Shown here in pieces: positions 54,861 through 64,000 of a stretch of DNA of 64,000 nucleotides (the stretch's first letter is position 1; each line of letters opens with the position of its first letter). Where the stretch lies: the NCBI RefSeq assembly GCF_027409185.1, contig NC_084461.1:188454001-188518000 (forward strand). The letters are read 5' to 3'. The notes below the pieces were generated by a model, which worked only from the letters and a program-made list of their open reading frames with translations, was not told the origin of the DNA and did no database searches. Source of the DNA: Cynocephalus volans (taxonomy: Eukaryota > Chordata > Mammalia > Dermoptera > Cynocephalidae). Both the position numbers and the translations under genes were made by a program.

Positions 54861-55589
54861 TGAAAGACTGTGAGGCCTGATGTTTCTCAAGAGGGTCTTT
54901 GGGGACGTTTCAGAGGGACCCTACAGCACCCCAAGGACATGTTTCTTGTTAAGAAATCACCTTTTCTGAAGAGAAACAAATACTCTACCACATTTGCAAG
55001 GCTTGTCTGCAGGGGCTGGCCCTATGGGTAATTTTCATTTTAATTTTCTTCTTTATTCACTTCTATATCAAATTTTGTCTACATTGGGCCTGCATTGCTT
55101 TTTATATTCACAAAAGCAATGTTAGCTTGTTATAAAAACCAAACACAGGAGAAGTACATAAAGTGGAAAGAGAAGGCCCACGTCTTCCCAGAAGTTGCCA
55201 CCGTCCATTCTGTGCATTCAGCTTTTAAACAAGGTCCAGCCCCTGCACACATTTTACGTTATGTGAATTTTCCCTCAACAAAAGAGAAATACTATCATAT
55301 CAATAAAAAATAAATCAATGAAATTAAGATCATGTTATACATTTAAAAAAAAACCAGTGGACTCACTTAAAACATGTTTTCTGTTCCTTGCTTTCTTCAC
55401 TTAACAATATAGCTTAGAGATTGTTCCCTATAGGGGCACACAGGCTGCCTTGTTCTTTTTAACTGCTGCAGTGATGTTCTCTGTGCAGAAGTCACATGAG
55501 TTATTTATTCAATCCCCTGGCACATGGTCAGCTGGGTTGTTCTGCAATTATAAACAACGATGCACGGAACATCTCCGTGCTGTTGACTG

Positions 55590-55690
55590 TGGCCTCTGCG
55601 AGGGCAGGGCTAAGAGGCACATGGACTTCAACAGGCTCCCTCTCTCCATCCTTCATGTGCCTAGCACAGTGCTTCACTTTAGTGCTTGTT
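55590..55690 (+). mobile_element. L2 3' tail
   Basis: GGGCAGGGCTAAGAGGCACA and GTGCCTAGCACAGTGCTTCA. Confidence 0.45.
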
Positions 55691-55789
55691 TAAGAACAGA
55701 CAAAGGAAGAAACAAACAGAGGAAGGTGTGAGATGGGAGGGGCAGGGCAGGGCAGAGCAGAATGTGGGCACAGCGTGGGCTTGGGAGAC

Positions 55790-56000
55790 AGGCAGCCTGG
55801 GCTGCCACTCTCCCACCTCCCAGCTGCGTGACTATGGGCAGCTCACCTAGCCTCTCAAGGCCTCAGTTTTGCTCTGAGTGGAATGGATACAATCACAATC
55901 CCCACCTCATGGCATTGTTGTAAAGATTAAGTGGCCAATATCTGTACATGTATGGCACAGGGCTGGGCATGTAATAAGTTCTCAGGAAATGGTAACTAAT
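55790..56000 (+). mobile_element. MIR SINE
   Basis: CTGCGTGACTATGGGCAGCT, AAGGCCTCAGTTTTGCTCTG and GGCATTGTTGTAAAGATTAA. Confidence 0.8.
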
Positions 56001-56659
56001 ATAATTCTGGTGGGTGTTATTTCCCATTGTTGTTAGTTCACTTCCATGAGTAGCAAGCTTGAGAGAAGTCCAATTGTACCAATTTTACAGGTAAAGAAGT
56101 TGAAGAAAAAGGTCACCAGCTGGGTCACCTAACCCATAACTCGTATGTCACAAAGAACTTACCCAGGGATGCACCCCGTCCCCAGCCCCAGCTTCTCCAC
56201 AGTGTCCTTCCTTGCCTGGATGAGATGCCTGGATGGTCAGGATGAGAACTGAGACCTTGCGCCTGTTTCTGCCCTCTCTGAGCCAGACGCTGCTTCTCCA
56301 CCTGTACAGGAGGGGTGCCAACAAGTTGGCCACTGCCTCCTCACCATGATTGACCTCAAACATCGGCCTCCCCCAGGATGTCAACGTCATGCCCTAGCTT
56401 GGGAACTGCCAGCTGTCCTGAGAGCTGGAGTGGGAGCCCCTTGGGGTGGCCCCTCTGGCAACCCCTGTGTGTGCACAAATGGCCTCATTGCCTGGAAAGC
56501 TAAGATGTGAGCCACTGGATGGCATCTGTCACTGCCTTGTGCTGAGAGCCTAGTGAATCCTAACCCAGGAGGGATCCACAGAATCAGGACACAGGGCTGG
56601 TTCCTGGGGAGGTGGAGGTGGGAAAGACAGGGAGGGAACTTTCAGTATTGAAAATACAT

Positions 56660-56845
56660 TATTGAAAATATTTATTGAGCGTTTCCATGTGCCAAGCACT
56701 GAGCTAAGACTTTGCATAACTGATGCCATTTAATCCTCAGGACAACCTTGAGAATTAGATACCATTATTGCCACCCCAATTTTACAAATAAGTAAACTGA
56801 GGCTTAGTGAGGTGCTGGGACTTGTACACAGTGAGGGAAGTGGTA
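56660..56845 (-). mobile_element. MIR SINE
   Basis: TGTGCCAAGCACTGAGCTAA, CATTTAATCCTCAGGACAAC and ACAAATAAGTAAACTGAGGC. Confidence 0.83.
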
Positions 56846-56849
56846 GCTG

Positions 56850-57490
56850 TGGAATGTGCCACTCAGCTGTCCCTTCAAGGGAGATCCTCCTTGAAGAGTT
56901 GGTGTCAGCCTCCAGGTGCTGCATCTTCAGATCCGTGCAGCATTCACTTGAGGCCACATGTGCTCTGGCTCCTCCTAGCCAGTGACAACAAAGCAGGGGA
57001 AATAGAGCCGGCCACTCCTGCCCCACAGTATAACAGGGAGCCCTTGCTCTGGGGCACCACATCAGCCAGAGACTAAGACTTTCTCAGAGTCTGCTGCAAT
57101 CTGAGGCTCCTCCTACGCAGTCCTCCTTCCTTGCCCCTGCCTTCCCAGGTGTCAGACCTGCATCTGGATCTGAAGACTCTCCCCACCTCCTCCAGTTCCC
57201 TCTCTTTGATCCTTTACAGGTGTCTCCCCAATGAACCTCTTGCACATCCAATTCTATCTTGGCATCTGCTTCCCAGAGGGGTGAACTGGAACAATGAGGG
57301 AACTAGGATTTGAACTTGACCTTCCTGGGACCAGGGTCTGCACTCTTCACCACTGCACTATTTGTTAAGCTTAAAGCAAAGGCTTAGGTTTGAGGACTTT
57401 CCATGGGCCCAAGAAATGGCTTTGTTAACAACAACAAACCATTAGCATGGATACTGGTCCTCTGCCCCTGGTGAGTCCTCTGAGGTTATA
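56850..57490. other. No recognisable feature
   Basis: GC-balanced unique-looking sequence; open frames have no splice context. Confidence 0.4.
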
Positions 57491-57509
57491 GGTAGAACAC
57501 TTAATTAGG

Positions 57510-57655
57510 AACCAGGAGTCCTGAGGTTAGTGTAAACGTGGGCAAGTCACTTATCCTCTGGGAGCCTCAGTTTCCCCACTGTAAAATGGGAATAGTGATT
57601 GTACCTCCCTTGAGGGTTGTTATGAAGATTAAATGAGGTGGGCAAATTGTGGCTG
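57510..57655 (+). mobile_element. MIR SINE
   Basis: GAGCCTCAGTTTCCCCACTG, GGGTTGTTATGAAGATTAAA. Confidence 0.82.
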
Positions 57656-59269
57656 AAAGGAAGCCAATGGTGCTATCAGCAGTTGAAAAGGGACCTCCCC
57701 TGCCCAAGGTTCTCTACACTCAGGGCCAAGCTCAGGTGTTGGGAGCATAACAGAAACCCCAAGGGATTAGTCAGGATCATGTTTTCCTGTAAGCCTCAGA
57801 AAATGTGGCTTAAGCACCTGAGAGTTAATTTCTCTCACATAACAGTTTGGGGCAGGCAGCCCAAAGCTATGCAGAGCATCAATGAAGCTACCAGAAACAT
57901 CAGTTCCTTCTGATTTCTTGCTCCATCCTCTTGGCATAGGGGACTTCCTCATGACCACAAGATGGCTGTTGCAGCTCCAGAACACATATCCACATTCCAG
58001 GTAGGAAAAAGGGAAAGAGAAAAGTGTTCTCCTCTAAGAACTTCCCCAGAGACTTCTGCCTCTAACTTGACCAGTTTTAGCTTTTCCAAGGGGCAGCATC
58101 AGACTCTGCTTAGAGAAGGTTGGCTTCTGGGGGCATCATTTAACCATCGCTACTCATAGCAGTCAAGTTTCACCAGCTTGAGGCAGCAGAAGCAACAGGA
58201 CCCAGACAAGCAGGTGTCCCAGCAGGAGCCCAATGCCATAGAAAGATGGGAAAAGGGGCGTCGAATGAGACCCTGGATCTTCAGGAACTTTATCTTACTT
58301 CCCTGGTGCCAAATGATGGAGAATTTGAGGAGTGACAGTGAGTGCTCTGTGTGGACAGGTTTGGAATGTGGGACTTTCTTTCGAGGAGATTCTCGGGCAG
58401 GGCAACTTTGATGGAAACATCTTTAAGTCCTGCTAAGACCTCAGCAGATGTTTCGTGGTATGCCTGGAGACCCCCAAATAAGAACAGTGGTGAGATTCTT
58501 CACTTTCCAGCCAGGACAACATCTGTTCTTCTCTGTAGTCGTGAAAAAAAGGTCTTTCTAAAATTTTCCAATAGAAGTAATATATGCTCATTGCCAAAAA
58601 AAAAAAAAAAAAAAGCTAGCAAATGCAGACATCTGAGGTTTCACCACCCAGAAATGAGCATGGTTAACATTTCTTCTAAACTTCTAATGTATTCAGACAC
58701 ATGCACTCTCCGCCCCCATACTGTACATATTGCTTTTTAACTACATCTCTTTCACTTAAAATATGTCATGCACACTTCGGCATGTCAGTAAATATAGAAG
58801 AATGCCATCGCTTTTAAAGGTTGCACAGTAGTCCTTGGATGTAGCAGCATTTATTTATGAACCCCCCCCAAATGGATTTCTATGTTGGTTTGAATTTTTT
58901 TCTGATTGTAAGCCATTCTCTGTTGCTACCCTTGTATCTTACCTGACTACTTCCTTAGAATTAATTCCTGGTAGTGCAAGGTGGGGTCATGGAACTTTTA
59001 AAGAAGGATTCGATGTGTAGAACCAAACTGCCTTCCAGAAAGATGCTAATTTACACACTCACTACCTAACTGCTCACTAGAGAGACAGAATATATTTCCA
59101 AATTGCTTTTTGCTGTTTTTGCTTTTCCTCCTCCTCCTCCTAATTCTTATTTCGCATTGCATGTTTCTATCTTTGCTCATGCTTTAAAAAACTGGTAACA
59201 TATTGCAGTTATTTTTGCAAATATATTGCAAATATTTTTCCAGTTTTCAATTTGTCTTTAAATTATTTT

Positions 59270-59830
59270 ATTTTTTATTGTGGTAAAATATATATGATAT
59301 AAATTTTACCCTTTTTACTATTTTTACATGTACTGTTCGGTGGCATTAAGTACATTCACATCGTTGTGCAACCATTACCACCATTTGTCTCCAGAACTTT
59401 TTCTTCTTCCCAAACTGAAACTGTTTACCCATTAAACACTAACTCCCTGTTTCCTGCTCTGCAGTCCCTGGTAACTCCTATTCTACTTTCTGTCTTTATA
59501 AATTTGACTACTTTAGGAACTTCATGTAAGTGAAATTATTCAATATTTGTCTTTTTTGTGTCAGGCTTATCTCATTAAGCATAATGTCTTCAAGGTTCAT
59601 TCACGTTGTAGCAGGTGCCATTATTTCCTTCCTTTTGTAGGTTTAATAATATTCCTTTTTGTGTATATATGACACACTGTTTATCCAGTTATCCATCAAT
59701 GGGCACTTGGGTCGTTTTCACCTTCTGGTTATTGTGAATTACGTTGCTACGAACATGGTGTACAAATATTTGTTGAGTCCCTGCTTTCAGTTCTTTTGTG
59801 TATATACCCAGAAGTGAATGTTTTTAACTT
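59270..59830 (-). mobile_element. Old L1 3' end
   Basis: GTGGCATTAAGTACATTCAC, CTTTCTGTCTTTATAAATTT, CATAATGTCTTCAAGGTTCA and TATATACCCAGAAGTGAATG. Confidence 0.82.
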
Positions 59831-59949
59831 TTAATGTTGTCTACAGCATGCAGAAGCTTTACATTTTAAAGTACTCATTTATCAATACTTTTCTTATTGC
59901 TTTGGCTCTGGGTCATATCTGTACTAATTTTATAGACCTTTAGGTAGTG

Positions 59950-60490
59950 GTTCTGTTTATCCATTAGTGCATAACAATCTACTCCATAACTTAGTGACTT
60001 GGAAAAATAATAATCACTTATTGTGCTTACGAATCTGCAATTTGTGCAGGACTCACTGGGGTCATCTTGCTTCTGCTCCACAGAGTTTCAGCTGAGGTAG
60101 CTCAGCTGGAGGTGGGAAGATCCACTTCTAAGGTAGCTCACACCCGTGGCTGGCATCTTGGTGCTAACTGTTGGCTAGGGGCTCAGCTGGGGCACTAAAC
60201 TGAGGATTTTTGTTCCCCTCCATGTGAGCCTCTTCAAGAACTTCCTCACTGCATGATGGCTGGGTTTCTGGAGTGAGTATCTCAAGAGATCAAGGCAAAA
60301 GCTCATGGTTTTTTGTGACCTAGCCTCAGAAGTCACAGTCTCACTTTTGCTGTTACTCCAATGGTCAAGGTGGTCATAAAGTCAGAGCCAAGTTCAAGGG
60401 GGTGGGACACAGATTTCAGCTCTTGACGGAGGAGATACAAAGTTCTAGAAGAGCATATGGGGTGGGAAATATTGTTGCAGCCATTTTAGG
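59950..60490 (-). mobile_element. ERVL LTR-like repeat (MLT2-like)
   Basis: GCATAACAATCTACTCCATA followed by TTAGTGACTTGG, CTGGCATCTTGGTGC and a tail GGGTGGGACACAGATTTCAG resemble MLT2-class LTRs read in reverse. Family assignment tentative. Confidence 0.5.
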
Positions 60491-60499
60491 AAAATATAA

Positions 60500-61439
60500 T
60501 CTGCCAAGTCTACTCTCTGGCCACAACAACTTATATCCCTCCCACATGGAAAATACACACTTCTGAGACCTCCTAAAATAACAGGATCAGACCCAGTGAC
60601 AAGGTCCAGGGTCTTATTATCTAACTCAGGTCCAGGTGCACATGAGGCTCCTCAGATACAATGCCTTGGGGACAGCTCCTTGAGTACCTTTCTTCTTGTC
60701 CTGAAGACCTGTGAAGTAAAGAGCAAGTTATCTGCCTCCTACACACTCAACATGCAGTTATAGGACAGGTGTAAGATAATTACTACATACACTCTCATGC
60801 AAAGAGGGAGAAAATGGGAGGTATATAGCAATCACTGGTCCATAGCAATTCTGAAATCCAGCTGGATAAATGTTGATAAATGTTGCTAATCCTTGATTAG
60901 GACCCAGTTTTGTTCTGTAGATATATGATTCTGAGCCATTGTTCTTTTTTCGTAAAAGTTGGCCCATGTTTGCAGCTGAGTGGTTTTTGTGGCTTGCTTC
61001 CTATCCATAGAAGTTTGGGGACCTGAAGTCCTCATTTTATTTTGTACTGTCTCTGTTCCTTTTAGTTCAAGTGGGCACAGCCTCCACCAGCACAATTTTA
61101 TTAAAAATGTTGTGGGTTTTCTATATACCTTATTGAGATTCATGCAATTAAAAAAAAATCCAAAATCATGAGTCTCTTCAAGATAAGTTCTTTTCTACAC
61201 TGGGCTCCCTTTGAGGCTACTGTGAAACAATGCCTTGAAGATCTTGGCAACTTTACTGTGCAATAGAAAGTGCCCAAGAGGCATGGCTTTTAGATCTTTA
61301 GAGGGGCTTTTTTCTACCTGAAATGTTCTATAAGGCACTGCCTTAGATCCTTCTGGTGTCTTAACAAAGGGACTTATCACTAGGATTTGACATTTGGTCT
61401 AAAGCCCTTCCTTCTTTCCTTCCTTTCTTCCTTTTCTTT
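60500..61439. other. No recognisable gene
   Basis: Follows an LTR-like repeat and may be its internal or flanking debris (TCCTCCCACATGGAAAATAC-type text). Pyrimidine-rich run at 61405-61450. Confidence 0.4.
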
Positions 61440-61857
61440 CTTTTTCTTAGCTATGTTTCTCACCTCTCCTTCTATGTCAAACATTTATATATAGAAAAAT
61501 TCACATTTTAAAGGTATAGTTTTAAAAGTTCTAACAAATACATACAATTGTGTAGCTAACAGTACAATTTAAGTACAGAACATTTGTATCACCCAAAAAA
61601 GTTCTCTTGTACACCTTTGTAGTCATCTCCATCACCCACCCTATCCCCTGGCAATCCCTCATTTATTTTCTGTTCCTATAGTTCTGCCTTTTCCAGAATG
61701 CCATATAAGGGGAATTCTACAGTATGTGAGTAGGATTCTGTTGCATGGATATTCCATAATTTGTTTATTCATTCACTTGTTGGTGAATATTTGGCTATTA
61801 CAGACATTGATTTACAATGGATATTGATTTATAAGTCTTTGTGTGGACATATGTTTT

Positions 61858-62428
61858 TGTAGTAGTTTTCTATGGCTGCTGTAACAAAATGCCACAAATG
61901 TAGTGGCTTAAAACAATACAAATTTATTATAAGGGTACATGTAATAAGTTTGAGGAAAAACAGAATTAAAAGATAACATAAATCTTTCCATGCATTTTTT
62001 GAAGACCCCTTGTATTTTGTACTTCTGGGCAGCAGAATCCAAAATGGGTTTCACTGGGCTAAAATCAAATTGTCCATACAACTGCAGTCCTGGAGGCTCT
62101 AGGGGAAAATCTCCTCCCTTGCCTTTTTCTACTTCTAGAGACCACCTGAATTTTTGACTGATGGCTTCTTCCTCCATATTCAAAAGCAGCAATGGCCGGT
62201 CAAGTTTTGTTATATGGTGTCACTCTGACGACCACTGTCCTGCCTCCTTCTTTCACTTACAGGGATCCTTGTGATTACACCAGGCTCATCAGAAAATTTC
62301 CCCATGTCAATATCTTTAACCTAATCCCATTGGCAAAGTCCACTTTGCCATGTAATATAACGTGTTTACAGGTTCCAGGGACTAGAACATGGACATCATT
62401 AGGGAACCATTATTCTGCCTGTCACAGC
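61858..62428 (-). mobile_element. ERVL-MaLR LTR, MLT1-like, antisense, split by a MITE
   Basis: TTTTCTATGGCTGCTGTAAC with AGTGGCTTAAAACAATAC, CTAAAATCAAAT, GATCCTTGTGATTACACC and CATTATTCTGCCTGTCACA. Same family as the 42788 copy; sits inside an older L1. Confidence 0.78.
61932..62012 (+). mobile_element. 81-bp mariner MITE inside an MLT1 LTR
   Basis: AGGGTACATGTAATAAG ... CATTTTTTGAAGACCCCTTG with TA at 61930-61931 and 62013-62014. It interrupts the conserved TTATTAT/ACTTCTGG part of the LTR. Confidence 0.85.
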
Positions 62429-62599
62429 TTTTTTTTCCTCTGGTGTAAACACCTAGGAGCACAGTGGCTGGATCACAACATAGGTGTATGTTTAACTTTT
62501 TAAGAAATTGCCAAACTGTTTTCCAAAGTGCTTGTGCTATTTTACATTCCCATTAGCAATGCGTGACCGTTCCAGTTTCTCCAAATCCTTGACAACATT

Positions 62600-63025
62600 T
62601 GGAAAGGTCAATGTACAAGCGCTGCTGTAATGGACTGTCACAAACTGGGGGCTTAAAACAACAGAAATTTGTTTTCTCATAGTTCTGGAAGCCAAAATTC
62701 CAAAATCAGGGTGTCACTGGGGCCATGTTCCCTCTGAAGTCTCTAGGGAAGAGCCTTCCTCGCCTCTTCCAGCTTCTGGTGGCCCCACACATTCTTTGGT
62801 TTGTAGAAACATCGCTCCAATCTCTATCTCTGTTTTCACCTGGCATTCTCCTCTCTGTCTTCACATGGCTTTCTTAAGGACACCAGCCATTTTGTTTAGG
62901 GTCTGCCTTAACCCAGTATGATCTTGCTTTAACTAATTACATCTGCAAAGACCCTATTTCCAAATAAATTCACATTCTGAGGTTCTAGTGGACACAGACT
63001 TTAAGGGGACACTATTCAATGCAGT
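62600..63025 (-). mobile_element. MLT1 LTR, antisense
   Basis: GGCTTAAAACAACAGAAATT, CTTCCAGCTTCTGGTGGC, TAACTAATTACATCTGCAAA and CCCTATTTCCAAATAAATTC are the reverse complement of the MLT1 consensus as I recall it. Inserted in the same older L1. Confidence 0.82.
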
Positions 63026-63519
63026 ACAGTCAGTCTTTTTAATTTAACCACTCTAATGGGTATGTAGCTGTGTCTCATTGTGGTTTTAATTTGCATTTCC
63101 CTAATGACTAGTGATGCTGAACATCTGTTTATGTGCTTATATGCCATCTGTATAACTCTTTGGTGAAATGCCTGTTCAAATCTTTTGCCCATTTTTTATA
63201 ACTGGGCTATTTAATTTCTGTTTAATTGTCTCAGAGTTTTGAGGGCTCTGTATGTATTGTGGATATAAGTTTGTTTTAAAATCTGAAATATAACTTGCAT
63301 ATATTTTCTCCCAGTCTATGGCTTGTGTTTTCTTTCTCTTAACAGTGTTATTCAAAGAACAGAAGGTTTTAATTTTGATGAAGGCCAATTTCACAATTTT
63401 TTAATGACCCATGGTCACAAAAATTTTCTCTCCAGGAATAGTTTTGTACTTTTACATTTAGATCTATGAGCCACTTTGAGTTAATTTTTGTATATGGGAC
63501 AAGGTAAAGGATGTTTGTT

Positions 63520-63965
63520 CTTATCATTTCTATTCAATATTGCACTGGAGGTTAGGGCCACTTTAATAAGGCAAGGAAAATAAATAGAAGGCATCAAGAT
63601 TGGAAAAAAGGAGAAAGTCTGCAGATGACATGATTATCTATGTAGAAAAATCTGACGGAATCTACAAAAAAAGTTACTAGAACTAGTAAGTGAGCTTAAC
63701 AAGGTTGCACAATACAAGATCATTATACAAAAATCAATCGCATTTCTGATTTCTGTGTATAGGCAATGAACAACTGGAAATTGCAATTTTGAATCACAGT
63801 ACTATTTATAGTAGCATCAAAATGAGAAATATTTAGGGATAAATTTTACAAAAGATTTGATGAAAGACTTATAGACTAAAAACTACAAACAGTACTGAGG
63901 AAAGTTAAAGGAGATCTGAATAAATGGAGAGGTATATCCTGTTCATGGGTTGAAATGTCAGGTGT
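63520..63965 (+). mobile_element. L1 ORF2 fragment
   Basis: AATATTGCACTGGAGGTTAG, GCAGATGACATGATTATCTA (the RT catalytic box region) and AATCAATCGCATTTCTGATT on +. Confidence 0.83.
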
Positions 63966-63983
63966 TTTGTTTTGTTTTGTTTT

Positions 63984-64000
63984 TAAAGATGACTGGTAAG
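63984..64000 (-). mobile_element. SINE 3' end cut by the window edge
   Basis: AAAGATGACTGGTAAG matches the 3' end of the - strand SINE at 45597 (AAAGATGACCGGTAAG), preceded by a TTTTG-repeat tail. Confidence 0.65.

Larger units (their letters stand above)
61440..63500 (-). mobile_element. Old L1 carrying two LTR insertions
   Basis: L1 text runs 61440-61857, 62429-62599 and 63026-63500 (for example CCAAACTGTTTTCCAAAGTG, TTAATTTGCATTTCCCTAAT, CTTTTGCCCATTTTTTATAA). The gaps are MLT1-type LTRs. Confidence 0.82.

Noticed and set aside
55012..55026. GGGGCTGGCCCTATGG as a SINE start
   Set aside because: The sequence after it does not continue as the SINE; too short to support.

Overview
This is mammalian nuclear DNA. 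It contains two multi-exon protein genes with GT-AG introns, and most of the rest is LINE, SINE, LTR and DNA-transposon sequence of different ages. The two genes sit tail to tail, as they do on human chromosome 12q24. On the + strand are the last seven coding exons of CCDC63 (9551-30150), a coiled-coil protein of the outer-dynein-arm docking family needed for sperm flagella. On the - strand is the complete MYL2 gene (32358-39919, seven exons, 166 residues), the regulatory light chain of slow/ventricular muscle myosin. No bacterial operon, CRISPR array, RNA gene or phage is present.

The species can be narrowed from its young repeats. Several SINEs have bodies that read as tRNA-Ile, as monomers or head-to-tail dimers with oligo-A tails and target-site duplications. 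They are not Alu, B1/B2, Ves, ERE or bovine tRNA SINEs. tRNA-Ile-derived monomer/dimer SINEs are the known CYN family of colugos (Dermoptera), so a colugo is my best guess, made from memory. Short palindromic mariner MITEs and a lineage-specific L1 fit a less-studied eutherian.

Layout. 1-1846: old LINE debris. 1847-8670: a nearly intact 6.8-kb L1 on the - strand (5'UTR with ~98-bp tandem units, ORF1, ORF2, 3'UTR, poly-A) inside a perfect 17-bp target-site duplication, with both ORFs broken. 8671-30200: the 3' half of CCDC63. Its introns hold a 1-kb GAT/GGT minisatellite with a 138-bp higher-order period, a decayed mariner transposase, MaLR and other LTRs, MIR, L2, MER5 and MER20. 30200-32100: the short spacer between the two 3' ends. 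32127-40040: MYL2 with its compact cardiac promoter (TATA-like box, MEF2/HF-1b and HF-1a sites). 40100-64000: no gene recognised; a long 5' flank of MYL2 made of MIR, L2, MLT1, MER20, L1 fragments and SINEs, often nested.

The two genes are expressed in different tissues (testis; heart and slow muscle). Nothing in the sequence suggests they act together. I found no convincing undescribed biological system. The observations most worth checking are the mariner/MITE family, the SINE-based species call, the higher-order minisatellite inside CCDC63, and the residue changes in MYL2.
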